From Candidatus Eisenbergiella merdavium (GTDB lineage Bacteria; Bacillota; Clostridia; Lachnospirales; Lachnospiraceae): a DNA stretch of 64,000 bases. The number at the start of each line of letters is the position of its first letter. Within the stretch, counting starts at the first letter, position 1. A model generated the notes under the pieces. It saw nothing but the letters and a program-made list of their open reading frames with translations, was not told the origin of the DNA and ran no database searches. Of the stretch, positions 17,397 to 25,511 are shown piece after piece. Location: contig DWWS01000040.1 of assembly GCA_019119595.1 (NCBI GenBank), positions 62,001 through 126,000 on the forward strand, given 5' to 3'. A program made the translations under genes and the position numbers.

Positions 17397-18089
17397 TCAG
17401 ACCTCCCTGTTAAAACGGTATCCCACGCCTTTGACCGTCTGGATATATTCGGGCTTTCCGGGATCCTTTTCCAGCTTCCTCCGAAGGCGGCTGATAATCG
17501 CCATAATGTTGCTGTCATCGTAGCAGTATTCTTCTCCCCAGACGAGTTCATAGATTCTCTGCTTCGTGAAAATTTTTCCCTGATGTCCTGCAAGAAGCCA
17601 GAGCAGGTCGAATTCCTTAGGGGGAAGCGTAAAGGTTCCCCGGAGGGTGGTGACGGAACGGGCGTCCGCGTCAATGGTCAGGTCGTCGAAAACAAGCCGT
17701 CCGGAAGAGCCTTCCGGCTGATTGAATCGTGTATAGCGTCGGATCAGAGAAAGGATACGGGCGGTCAGCTCGTCCATATCAAAGGGCTTTGTGAGATAGT
17801 CATCCGCACCGGCCCGCAGACCGCGCACTTTGGAGGTGATATCGTTTCTCGCTGTGAACATTAAAATGGGAAGGATGTATTCCTTTCTGATCTGTTCCAT
17901 TGTTTCAAAACCGTCCATGCCCGGCAGCATCACATCCAGCACGACAAGCTGATATTCCCTTTCCCTTAATCTTTCCAGGCCCTCCCTGCCGCTGCCGCAG
18001 CAGTCAGCCTCTATGTTCTCTGTCAGGATATATCGCTGAATCAGAGCGCAAAGCTCTCTATCATCGTCGATCACCAAAATTCTGTTCAT
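17397..18089 (-). CDS. OmpR-family response regulator
   Basis: Receiver plus winged-helix DNA-binding regulator. From MNRILVIDDDRELC there are 230 residues: acidic pocket Asp8-Asp10, phospho-acceptor Asp52 in LDVMLPGMDG, Thr in MFTARND, Lys in YLTKPFD, and a C-terminal winged helix (LPPKEFDLLWLLAGHQGKIFTKQRIYELVW). The start has GGAAAGGAAATG upstream. The gene is four bases before the kinase start. The natural target is the repeat array at 16417-16460; no copy of that repeat was found at its own promoter. Confidence 0.92.
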   Translation of the reverse strand: MNRILVIDDDRELCALIQRYILTENIEADCCGSGREGLERLREREYQLVVLDVMLPGMDGFETMEQIRKEYILPILMFTARNDITSKVRGLRAGADDYLTKPFDMDELTARILSLIRRYTRFNQPEGSSGRLVFDDLTIDADARSVTTLRGTFTLPPKEFDLLWLLAGHQGKIFTKQRIYELVWGEEYCYDDSNIMAIISRLRRKLEKDPGKPEYIQTVKGVGYRFNREV

Positions 18090-18124
18090 GGAGCATTTCC
18101 TTTCCGCATCCGGTTCTTCTGTCA

Positions 18125-18153
18125 ATTATATTGCATTTGCCGGGAGAATACAA
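18125..18153 (-). promoter_or_regulatory. Promoter of the two-component genes
   Basis: On the minus strand TTGTAT (18153-18148) and TATAAT (18130-18125) have a 17-base spacer. Confidence 0.65.
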
Positions 18154-18295
18154 TTCTATCTGACCGCCCGTCCTCATATATTGAGATAAGCAGGCGGACG
18201 GGACAGGCGCAGGCCGGGCAGGACGCCTGCAGAGGATTGACAGGGAGCAGCAGGGACTGGCAGGGACTTAAAAGCATGGGAAGGAAGGGATGCGC

Positions 18296-19297
18296 ATGGC
18301 GGTCAGGGAGGATATTCTCCGCATTTTTCCGGAGGACATGAGAGACAGATGGCGGCATGTGGCGGAGTGTGGGGAGCGGCTTCAGGAAATACGGATCCGG
18401 GCAGGCCGACCCATCCTTTTATATATGGAAGGAAGAGAGTATTTTCTGACAAAGGAGGGGGAGCCTGCGGAAACGCCGGGACAGCCTGCAAAGATGCAGG
18501 GACAGGCTGTGCAGGCAGGACGCGAAGAGCTGGAGGACCTGTTCTCCTATGTATGCAGCAGCTCCATGTACGCCTATGAGGAGGAAACCGGCAGAGGCTA
18601 TCTGACTCTGCCGGGAGGGCACCGGATGGGGCTGGTGGGAGAAGCCGTCCTGACGGACGGAGGCGGCGGGAGAGGCCTGCGAGTGAAAAACCTGAAATAT
18701 ATATCCGGAATGAACATCCGGATCTCCCATCAGGTCAAAGGGGCTGCGGACAAACTGCTTCCCTGGCTGTACAGGGACGGAAGGCTTCTGAACACGCTGA
18801 TCCTGTCTCCGCCGGGCTGCGGAAAAACCACGCTGCTCCGGGACCTGGTGCGGCAGGTGTCGGACGGAAACCGTTTCTGCCAGGGAAGGACGGTGGGGGT
18901 GGTGGATGAACGCTCGGAGATCGCCGGTACCTTCCGGGGCATAGCGCAGAATGACGTCGGAATGCGTACGGACGTGCTGGACGGCTGCCCGAAGGCGGAG
19001 GGGATGATGCTTCTGCTTCGTTCCATGGCGCCGGAGGTCATCGCCGTGGATGAGCTGGGGGGAGAGGAAGAGATCCGCTCTGTCAGACAGGCCCTGAAAT
19101 GCGGCTGCACCATGCTTGCCACCATCCATGCCGGAAACATGGAGGAAGCGCAGGAGCGGCTGAGCGGGTCCTGCGCCGCCCTTTTTTCCAGGTATGTGCT
19201 GCTTTCCGGCAAGGGAAACGCAGAAGGAGACAGGACGGGACGGAGCGCAGCCGTTCTGGACGAGGAAGGAAGCCTGTTGTGGAGGGAGGGATGCTGA
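18296..19297 (+). CDS. spoIIIAA: Stage III sporulation protein AA, secretion-type ATPase
   Basis: ATPase of the SpoIIIA-SpoIIQ channel between mother cell and forespore. About 333 residues. Walker A SPPGCGKTTLLRDL lies near residue 172, then VVDERSEIAGTF and VIAVDELGGEEE, then the ATIHAGNMEEAQ segment typical of the family. The N-terminal ring domain begins ILRIFPEDMRDRWRH. Start ATG 18296 has AGGAAGG at good distance; ATG 18290 is the alternative. First gene of spoIIIAA-AH; a CATATATT at 18175-18182 resembles a sigma-E -10, but its -35 is poor. Confidence 0.94.
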   Translation: MAVREDILRIFPEDMRDRWRHVAECGERLQEIRIRAGRPILLYMEGREYFLTKEGEPAETPGQPAKMQGQAVQAGREELEDLFSYVCSSSMYAYEEETGRGYLTLPGGHRMGLVGEAVLTDGGGGRGLRVKNLKYISGMNIRISHQVKGAADKLLPWLYRDGRLLNTLILSPPGCGKTTLLRDLVRQVSDGNRFCQGRTVGVVDERSEIAGTFRGIAQNDVGMRTDVLDGCPKAEGMMLLLRSMAPEVIAVDELGGEEEIRSVRQALKCGCTMLATIHAGNMEEAQERLSGSCAALFSRYVLLSGKGNAEGDRTGRSAAVLDEEGSLLWREGC

Positions 19298-19809
19298 AGC
19301 TTGCCGGCGCCTGCCTTCTCATTGCGGGAAGCACCGGCTTCGGCTTCTGTATCTGGAGGGATCTGGATAAAAGAGCGGCCCAGCTTAAGCTTTTGGAACG
19401 GACCTTCATCATGCTCGCAAGTGAGGCCGGATACAGCCGCCTGCCTCTTCCGGACGGGCTTTTGCGGATAGGAGGCCGTTTGGAAGGCGCTCTTGGGGAG
19501 AGCCTGAGGAGGGTCGGCCTGCGGGTGCGCGCGGAGCCCGGCGTCACCCTGAAGGAAGCGTGGAGGGAGCTGATGCCGCAGTATCTGGCTCAGACCTGCC
19601 TGGAGGAAAAGGAGAAGCGGCTTGTGCTGACATTTCCGGAGTATACGGGCTTTTCAGACGGAAATATGCAGCTTACCGCGCTTGAACAGTTTTCCGGAGA
19701 GCTGGGCCAGGCGGCAAAGACGGCACGGCAGGAGGCGGACAACGGGAAAAAAACGATCCTGTCCGTCAGTGCGGCGGGAGGGCTTCTGCTTGCCATCCTG
19801 CTTTTCTGA
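19291..19809 (+). CDS. spoIIIAB: Stage III sporulation protein AB
   Basis: Membrane protein of the SpoIIIA complex, related to type II secretion GspF helices. Start MLKLAGACLLIAGSTGFGF follows GGAGGGAGGG and overlaps the spoIIIAA stop. There is an N-terminal membrane helix, a cytoplasmic helical region (LKLLERTFIMLASEAGYSRLPLP, FPEYTGFSDGNMQLTALEQF) and a C-terminal helix SVSAAGGLLLAILLF. Its 172 residues match the family length (about 170). Confidence 0.92.
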   Translation: MLKLAGACLLIAGSTGFGFCIWRDLDKRAAQLKLLERTFIMLASEAGYSRLPLPDGLLRIGGRLEGALGESLRRVGLRVRAEPGVTLKEAWRELMPQYLAQTCLEEKEKRLVLTFPEYTGFSDGNMQLTALEQFSGELGQAAKTARQEADNGKKTILSVSAAGGLLLAILLF

Positions 19810-19899
19810 AAGAGGATCCGAACGGACAGGATCCGGACGGGCAGAAGCCGGAGAGCATTGTGCGCGCCCTGGCACAAACGCTTCAGCATGGAGGAAAGA

Positions 19900-20094
19900 A
19901 TGGAGATAGGTCTGATTTTTAAAATAGCGGCCGTGGGCATATTGGTCACCATATTGAGCCAGATATTGAAGCACAGCGGGAGAGAGGAGCATGCCTTCCT
20001 GCTCTCCCTTGCCGGGCTGATTCTGGTGCTGACCTGGATCATCCCCTATATTTACGATCTGTTCGTTTCGGTACAGAATCTGTTTGAGCTCTAG
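19900..20094 (+). CDS. spoIIIAC: Stage III sporulation protein AC
   Basis: Very small, highly conserved membrane protein of the SpoIIIA complex: 64 residues, MEIGLIFKIAAVGILVTILS, then KHSGREEHAFLLSLAGLILVL and an IIPYIYDLF tail, i.e. two membrane helices. The start is the ATG after GAGGAAAG; an ATG 12 bases upstream is in frame but forms part of the ribosome site. Ninety bases separate it from spoIIIAB, with a TTGTGC/GCACAA hairpin in between. Confidence 0.93.
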   Translation: MEIGLIFKIAAVGILVTILSQILKHSGREEHAFLLSLAGLILVLTWIIPYIYDLFVSVQNLFEL

Positions 20095-20114
20095 GCTGCC
20101 GGGGAGGTGGACGG

Positions 20115-20501
20115 ATGGATGTGGCAAAGGTTGCTCTTCTGGGAATCGTGGGCGTGCTGACAGGACTCCTGTTTAAAAGCGGGAAACAGGAGTACGGCAC
20201 GTTTATCGGAATAGCCGCCGCGATCCTGATCTTTTCCTATGCGGGAGCTTATCTGGGGCAGATGAAGGATGCGGTTTCCGCTTTCGGAAGCCGTCTGTCC
20301 GGCAGCGGGGAATATCTCGGAATCCTGTTCAAGGTGGTGGGGATCACCTGGCTGAGCGAGTTTTGCGCAGGACTGTGCCGGGATGCCGGCTTTTCGTCCA
20401 TTGCGGCGCAGGTGGAGCTTTTTGGGAAAACGGCCGTGCTGCTTGCGGGAATGCCCGTCTTTCTTTCGCTGATCGAAACCATAGCGGGCTTCATGGGATG
20501 A
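20115..20501 (+). CDS. spoIIIAD: Stage III sporulation protein AD
   Basis: 128-residue membrane protein of the SpoIIIA complex, related to SpoIIIAC with an extra half. It has four hydrophobic segments: KVALLGIVGVLTGLLF, YGTFIGIAAAILIFSYAG, LGILFKVVGITWLSEF and TAVLLAGMPVFLSLIETI. The start follows GGGGAGGTGGACGG. Normal length, in place between AC and AE. Confidence 0.92.
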   Translation: MDVAKVALLGIVGVLTGLLFKSGKQEYGTFIGIAAAILIFSYAGAYLGQMKDAVSAFGSRLSGSGEYLGILFKVVGITWLSEFCAGLCRDAGFSSIAAQVELFGKTAVLLAGMPVFLSLIETIAGFMG

Positions 20502-20508
20502 CAGAAAA

Positions 20509-20620
20509 AGCCGCATGTTTGCGGCTGGCTTCCTGCGGAAAGAAAGGTGCACGAACTGCATTCGTGCCGAAGAAGGGCTTATGCCGTTCTTCCACGATTT
20601 TAATGCCGCCTGAAGGCGGC
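20509..20620 (+). promoter_or_regulatory. Three consecutive hairpins between spoIIIAD and spoIIIAE
   Basis: AGCCGC/GCGGCT (20509-20526), GCACGAA-ctgca-TTCGTGC (20549-20567) and GCCGCC-tgaa-GGCGGC (20605-20620). The last ends two bases before the purine-rich ribosome site of spoIIIAE. No T-tract follows any of them, so they are not intrinsic terminators on this strand. Confidence 0.6.
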
Positions 20621-20638
20621 GGAAAGGAAAGGGAAGAG

Positions 20639-21697
20639 GTGGAACAGAGCGGGCTGCTTCAGGAATTGGAGCTTGGCGGGATGTCGGAAAAGCTGGAGGA
20701 GCTTTTTCCAGGCTTTTCCATTGACTTTTCCGGCTTTCTCTCACAGATCCTTTCCGGGAACTGGAAGGAGGGAGTGAGTCTGCTTCTTGCCTCGCTGAGG
20801 GACGGAATCGCCGGGGAGGCGGCCGGCATGAGAAACCTGTTTCTGCTGCTTTTGCTTGTGGGGATCATGTCGTCCCTGTTCACGGTGGCAGCTCAGGCCT
20901 TCAAAAGCCATCAGATCGCGGATATCGCTCATTTCGTGGCCTTCCTCCTCATGCTTCTCATTGTGCTCGCCGCCTTTTCCCAGGCGGCGGATATCACGGA
21001 AGCGCTTCTGGAAAAAATCCTCCTTTTTGTCCGCCTCTTTCTTCCTACCTTTATGATCGCCCTGGGCTTTTCCGCCGGAACGGTGACCGCGGCAGGCTAT
21101 TACGAGCTGATATTGCTTCTGATCTACGGGGTGGAGCAGCTTCTGATGAGCGTAGGGCTTCCCGCGGCGAACGTTTATATGATGCTGGTGGTGATGAACG
21201 GGCTTTGGGAGGAAGAGAAGCTTTCCGCGCTCATCGATCTCATGCACAAGGGTCTCACAGGCGGGCTGAAATTCCTTCTAACCTGCATTACCGGGATCGG
21301 ACTGCTGCAGTCCATGGTCACGCCTGTGCTGGAAAGCCTTAAGGTCAGCTCTGCCGCAAAGCTTCTTTCCGCAATACCGGGGTTAGGCGGGCTGGCGGAG
21401 GGAACGGCGCAGCTTCTGTTCGGCTCCGCGGTGCTCATCAAAAACGGACTGGGAGCCGCCGCCATCCTGCTGCTTCTTGCGCTGTGCGTCGTGCCCTTTC
21501 TCAAGCTTTTTCTTTACGGGGCCATTCTCAAGCTGTGCGCCGGGCTGCTTGGGATGAGCGCGGACAAAAGGCTGACGGGCTGCATCGACAGGGCGGGCGA
21601 CGCGGTATTCGTGGTGCTGAGGATAGCCTTTACCGCGCTGGCCTGCTTCCTGATCCTGTTTGCCATCATCACCTGCCTGGCGGGGACGCTTCGATGA
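20639..21697 (+). CDS. spoIIIAE: Stage III sporulation protein AE
   Basis: Large multi-helix membrane component of the SpoIIIA channel, expected in the mother-cell membrane around the engulfed forespore. The start chosen is GTG 20639 behind GGAAAGGGAAGAG, giving 352 residues; an ATG at 20603 is in frame but lies inside a hairpin. The mature core has at least seven hydrophobic helices (for example LLLLVGIMSSLFTVAA, LLFVRLFLPTFMIALGF, AAAILLLLALCVVPFLKLF). An N-terminal signal-like helix, present in Bacillus, is not obvious. Confidence 0.9.
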   Translation: MEQSGLLQELELGGMSEKLEELFPGFSIDFSGFLSQILSGNWKEGVSLLLASLRDGIAGEAAGMRNLFLLLLLVGIMSSLFTVAAQAFKSHQIADIAHFVAFLLMLLIVLAAFSQAADITEALLEKILLFVRLFLPTFMIALGFSAGTVTAAGYYELILLLIYGVEQLLMSVGLPAANVYMMLVVMNGLWEEEKLSALIDLMHKGLTGGLKFLLTCITGIGLLQSMVTPVLESLKVSSAAKLLSAIPGLGGLAEGTAQLLFGSAVLIKNGLGAAAILLLLALCVVPFLKLFLYGAILKLCAGLLGMSADKRLTGCIDRAGDAVFVVLRIAFTALACFLILFAIITCLAGTLR

Positions 21698-21766
21698 TTA
21701 GAAAGAAGCCCTGTCATGCTTTGGGAAAATAGCCGTCTGCGGCGGAAAAAGGAGGAAGGGACGCCT

Positions 21767-22351
21767 GTGGGAAGCCGGTTTATGGAGCTGCTTAAGAATA
21801 TCACCATTTTTCTCCTTGCGGGACAGGTGATCCTGCGCTTCCTTCCTGAGGGAGGCTATGAAAAATACGCAAGGATCATCGTCGGCGTCATGGTGCTCTC
21901 TCAGCTCGCCCTTCCCCTGCTTTCCCTGGGAGGCTTTGATGCCCGGGCCGTTTTTTCTGACACTTTGCTGGAATATGAGCAGGAAATGCAGCGCATTGAA
22001 AAGCAGGTGGAGCAGGCGGGGCTGAAGGAAGGGGGCTATGTGCAGGACGGCCTTGAGACGGCGCTTTCCGACCGTCTTTTGGACTTCTGCGGGGAATGGG
22101 GGATTCGGATCGTTTCTGCGGCCGTTGACGAGGACGGCGTGCTTCAGCTGACTGTCAGGGACTCGGAGAAAAGCGGGAAGGAGGAGGGAATCTCCATCGC
22201 GAGGATCCAGGTGGGGCAGAGCGGGGAAAAGGAGGAGAACGGGGAGAACGGCGGTGCGAGGGACGGGGCGCTTCGGGACGCTCTTGCGCAGGAACTGGAA
22301 ATGGAACCGGAAAAGCTGGAGGTGATCTGGGATGACGGAACGCTGGGCTGA
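21767..22351 (+). CDS. spoIIIAF: Stage III sporulation protein AF
   Basis: Membrane-anchored protein with a ring-building (RBM-like) soluble domain. GTG at 21767 behind AAGGAGGAAGGG gives 194 residues; ATG 21782 (MELLKNITIFLLAG) is the alternative. Two N-terminal membrane helices (ITIFLLAGQVILRFL and IIVGVMVLSQLALPLL) precede a charged soluble part containing GIRIVSAAVDEDGVLQLTVR and a Glu/Gly/Asn-rich linker. It overlaps spoIIIAG by 20 bases. Confidence 0.9.
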   Translation: MGSRFMELLKNITIFLLAGQVILRFLPEGGYEKYARIIVGVMVLSQLALPLLSLGGFDARAVFSDTLLEYEQEMQRIEKQVEQAGLKEGGYVQDGLETALSDRLLDFCGEWGIRIVSAAVDEDGVLQLTVRDSEKSGKEEGISIARIQVGQSGEKEENGENGGARDGALRDALAQELEMEPEKLEVIWDDGTLG

Positions 22352-22970
22352 AAGCCTGAAAAAATGGAAGAAAAAGCTCACCAGAGAAAATATGGCGGTG
22401 GCTGCGCTTCTCGGACTTCTGCTCATGGTGATAGCCATTCCCGCCGATAGCTGCTCCGTAGGCCGACAGGAGCAGGATGCAGAGGAGGAGAGTCCTTCAG
22501 CGCAGGAAGGGAAGGCGGGAAGGGGGGCATCAGGAGCAGATGCAGCTTCGGCTGATGAAACGCTGGAGGAGGCAGGCTATGCGGAAAAAATGGAAAGGCA
22601 GCTGGAGGAGCTTCTTTCCTCCATGGAAGGAGTGGGAGAGACGAAGGTGATGCTCACGGTCCGCGCCTGGGAGCAGCAGGTGGTGGAGAAGGATATTCCG
22701 GCGGAATCAGAGCGGGTCAGCGAGACGGACAGCGCGGGCGGTACCAGGGAATCAGAAAGCGCAAGGCAGGAGGAAAGCACGGTGTACGTCACGGATTCGG
22801 AAGGAAACCGGACCCCTTATGTTTCCCAGACCATACAGCCCCAGATCGAGGGCGTGACCGTGGTAGCCCAGGGCGGGGGAGACGTCCTCATCCAGAAAAA
22901 CATAACCGAGGTGATTCAGGCATTATTTGATATAGAGGCTCATAAGATTAAAGTAGTTAAGATGAAATAG
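22332..22970 (+). CDS. spoIIIAG: Stage III sporulation protein AG
   Basis: Forms a large ring in the intermembrane space of the SpoIIIA channel in Bacillus. 212 residues: a cytoplasmic basic segment, one membrane helix (NMAVAALLGLLLMVIAIP), an acidic linker rich in Glu, Ala and Gly, then the ring-building domain (GVGETKVMLTVR ... TQPQI-type EGVTVVAQGGG ... ITEVIQALFDIEAHKIKVVKMK). The start ATG lies inside the end of spoIIIAF, with GGAGGTGATCTGGG as ribosome site. Confidence 0.93.
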   Translation: MTERWAESLKKWKKKLTRENMAVAALLGLLLMVIAIPADSCSVGRQEQDAEEESPSAQEGKAGRGASGADAASADETLEEAGYAEKMERQLEELLSSMEGVGETKVMLTVRAWEQQVVEKDIPAESERVSETDSAGGTRESESARQEESTVYVTDSEGNRTPYVSQTIQPQIEGVTVVAQGGGDVLIQKNITEVIQALFDIEAHKIKVVKMK

Positions 22971-22991
22971 CAGAAAGCAGAGGGAACAGGA

Positions 22992-23777
22992 GTGAAAAAT
23001 GTGTTGAAACGCAATCAGATTATGATTACGGCTCTGGCGATCATGATCGCCGTGGCGGGATATCTGAATTTCGCCGGGACAAAAGCGGGGCAGGAGCAGC
23101 TTGCAAGTGCGGATGCGCAAAACGCAGAGGATGAGGAAATGACTGCCCTTCTGGATCTGTCGGAGGAGGATATTGTATCCGACCTGGAAAGCGGGGACAT
23201 CTCCGATATTGACAGCCTGGATTCCGACCAGGAGGCCGCTGCCGTCGAAAACTATCTGGATGAAAGCATGTCCGCAGACGGCGCTCTCTCCGGAGAGGTG
23301 GAGGCGGATGTGGCGGTGGCCGCGCAGGCCATTGATGAGGCCGCTGCGGAGCTCGCTCTGGAAGGAGAGAGCGTATCCGACAGCAGCGTTCCGGGCGAGG
23401 CCGTTTTCACCAGCTCCTCCGGAATCAGCTCCCTCGCGGGCGCCAAGCTCCAAAAGGAGCAGACCAGGGCAAGAAATAAGGAAACCCTGCTGGACATCAT
23501 TAATAATGAAAACATCAGCGAGGAACAGAAGCAGGACGCCATCAACGGCATGATCAGTCTGACCGACATGGCGGAAAAGGAGACGGCCGCGGAGATCCTT
23601 CTGGAGGCCAAGGGCTTTGCCGACGTGGTGGTAAGCATCAGCGGGACGAACGTGGACGTGGTGGTGAACGCCTCCACCCTCACCGACGCCCAGCGCGCCC
23701 AGATTGAGGACATCGTTACCAGAAAAACCGGGATCGCGCCGGAAAATATCATCATCAGCCCGGTTTCCGGGGGATGA
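22992..23777 (+). CDS. spoIIIAH: Stage III sporulation protein AH
   Basis: Mother-cell partner of SpoIIQ, homologous to YscJ/FliF ring proteins. GTG start 11 bases after AGGGAACAGG. 261 residues: an N-terminal membrane helix (IMITALAIMIAVAGYLNF), a long acidic linker of about 100 residues, and the C-terminal ring domain (RARNKETLLDIINNENISEEQKQDAINGM ... AAEILLEAKGFADVVVSISG ... VDVVVNASTLTDAQRAQIEDIV). Last gene of the operon, followed by a strong terminator. SpoIIQ is not in the window; Clostridia also use other partners. Confidence 0.93.
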   Translation: MKNVLKRNQIMITALAIMIAVAGYLNFAGTKAGQEQLASADAQNAEDEEMTALLDLSEEDIVSDLESGDISDIDSLDSDQEAAAVENYLDESMSADGALSGEVEADVAVAAQAIDEAAAELALEGESVSDSSVPGEAVFTSSSGISSLAGAKLQKEQTRARNKETLLDIINNENISEEQKQDAINGMISLTDMAEKETAAEILLEAKGFADVVVSISGTNVDVVVNASTLTDAQRAQIEDIVTRKTGIAPENIIISPVSGG

Positions 23778-23790
23778 ATGAAAGAAAAGG

Positions 23791-23847
23791 AAAAGCCCGC
23801 CGGGACTGTGAAGCCTGAAAACAGCTTCATGGGCCGGCGGGCTTTTG
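23791..23847. terminator. Terminator after spoIIIAH, bidirectional
   Basis: AAAAGCCCGCCGG (23791-23803) pairs with CCGGCGGGCTTTT (23834-23846), so the stem is flanked by A and T tracts on both sides and can end both the spoIIIA operon and the converging MATE gene. Confidence 0.85.
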
Positions 23848-23906
23848 GCGCAGGGCATCTTTGGGAAATGACCATGTGCAGGGCACATCCCGGCACGAAA
23901 AGCGGA

Positions 23907-25322
23907 TCAGCTCTGCTGCGTGACTTCCGTTCCCTCCCGGGTCAGGTTGTTCAGCCACAGATATTTCCGATACCGCCTGTAAAGCCAGGGCAGCTTGACG
24001 ATCTCGTCCGAATTCATCAGAATATAAACCACCATTACCGGCCAGCGAAATACGAACGTTCCAAGAAGGGCCAGCGGCAGGGCGAAGCACCAGGAGGCAA
24101 AGAAAACACTGACGGCGTCATATCTCGCGTCGCCTCCCGCCGGAAATATACCGCAGACGATGATGGTATTGATCGAATATGCGAATACATAAAATGCGGT
24201 GAAGATCAGCATGATGATCAGATATTGTCTTGCGGTATCCGAGAGAACAAAGAATGTCGCAACGATCGGGCCGACAATGCAGAGTACGCCCATATGGATC
24301 CCTCCCACAACAAAAGAGATGTGGCAGAATTTTTTTCCATAAGTCTTTGCTTTGTCGAACAGACTCTGTCCAAGGAGCTTGCCGATCATGATCCCTGCTC
24401 CCGCCGAAAAGCCCTTGCAGATGCAGGTGATCAGCTCCTGCGCCACGGAAGCGATGGAAGCTGCGGCGGTAGCGTCCGTTCCCAGATGCCCCATGATCAG
24501 TGAGTGCATGGAAAAGCCGATCCCCCAGGCCAGAGAGCTTCCCAGCATGGGCGCGGAGATTTTGAGAAGATCCTTTGTGATGGCAGCGGAAAACCAGCGG
24601 AAGGCCTTCCGGTCCGGACGGATGCTGTCGCCCCGGAAGGATTCGGCAATGCACCAGACCAGAGCGATCAGCTCAACCGCAACGGTGGAATAGGCCGAGC
24701 CGTTTGCTCCCAGCTTCGGGACGCCTGCGATGCCGTAGATCAGGAAAAAGTCCAGCGTCATGTCCGTGATCAGGGTGACCACTGAAATGACCACACTTTT
24801 GGAGGCTTTTCCCTCCAACTTCATCACCAGGTAATAGCACTGGGTGACGCCTGCGAACAGATAGGAGGTGCCCACCGCGCGCAAATAGGAGGAACCGATC
24901 CGGATCAGCGTCTCGTCCGGCGTGTAAATGCGCATCAGCCAATGGGGAGCGAACATGGCAAGAGCAAAGAAAACAAAGGAGATTCCAAACGCCCATTTCA
25001 TGAGCATACAGAACAGATTTTTTGCCATTGTCCGGTCATTTTTTCCCCAATACTGGGCGATCAGCACCCCGCCGCCTCCCACGATGGAGCCGATGAACAG
25101 ATTCATGATAAAGGAAATCTGGTTGGCCAGAGAGACGGCAGCCACCGCTTCCTGGGAAAGCCTTCCCAGCATCAGCGCATCGGACGCGCCGATCAGCGCC
25201 ACAAGCAGGTTCTGCAGACCGATGGGAATGGCAAGGGAAAACAGCTCCCTGTAAAAATCCTTTTTTTCTTCCGGATTCATCTGGGCTGAAGCCGGAATTT
25301 TTTCTTTCGTATACTGACGCAT
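23907..25322 (-). CDS. MATE family efflux transporter
   Basis: Cation-coupled multidrug or metabolite exporter with 12 predicted membrane helices in two homologous halves; 471 residues, normal length. Family features: LFSLAIPIGLQNLLVALIGASD at the N-terminus, LSQEAVAAVSLANQISFI, and the second-half copy KISAPMLGSSLAWGIGFSMHSLIMGHLG. GGGAGG lies 10 bases before the ATG. It is divergent from the AraC-type regulator gene, which is a likely controller. Substrate unknown. Confidence 0.92.
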   Translation of the reverse strand: MRQYTKEKIPASAQMNPEEKKDFYRELFSLAIPIGLQNLLVALIGASDALMLGRLSQEAVAAVSLANQISFIMNLFIGSIVGGGGVLIAQYWGKNDRTMAKNLFCMLMKWAFGISFVFFALAMFAPHWLMRIYTPDETLIRIGSSYLRAVGTSYLFAGVTQCYYLVMKLEGKASKSVVISVVTLITDMTLDFFLIYGIAGVPKLGANGSAYSTVAVELIALVWCIAESFRGDSIRPDRKAFRWFSAAITKDLLKISAPMLGSSLAWGIGFSMHSLIMGHLGTDATAAASIASVAQELITCICKGFSAGAGIMIGKLLGQSLFDKAKTYGKKFCHISFVVGGIHMGVLCIVGPIVATFFVLSDTARQYLIIMLIFTAFYVFAYSINTIIVCGIFPAGGDARYDAVSVFFASWCFALPLALLGTFVFRWPVMVVYILMNSDEIVKLPWLYRRYRKYLWLNNLTREGTEVTQQS

Positions 25323-25438
25323 AATATGAAATACCTCCCTGAAGAATGCCGCAGCATCTGACTATTGCCGGATGAGGATCCGGCAGGTATAATTCTATCA
25401 TGAAATTTTCGAAAAAAACTATGTATATATTGCCGTAA

Positions 25439-25452
25439 AACATAATTATGTT
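25439..25452. promoter_or_regulatory. Perfect 14-bp palindrome between MATE and AraC genes
   Basis: AACATAATTATGTT is its own reverse complement. It lies in the AT-rich divergent region, 117 bases from the MATE start and 60 from the regulator start, and is a candidate operator for the AraC protein or another regulator. Confidence 0.4.
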
Positions 25453-25511
25453 GCGCATAGGGAGTGAAAATCTGCATATGGCGAAAACGCCGCATTGACA
25501 GGGAGGTACAG

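Noticed and set aside
18126..18295. Small gene or riboswitch between the two-component genes and spoIIIAA
   Set aside because: No frame with a ribosome site and no recognisable aptamer; only a weak sigma-E-like -10.
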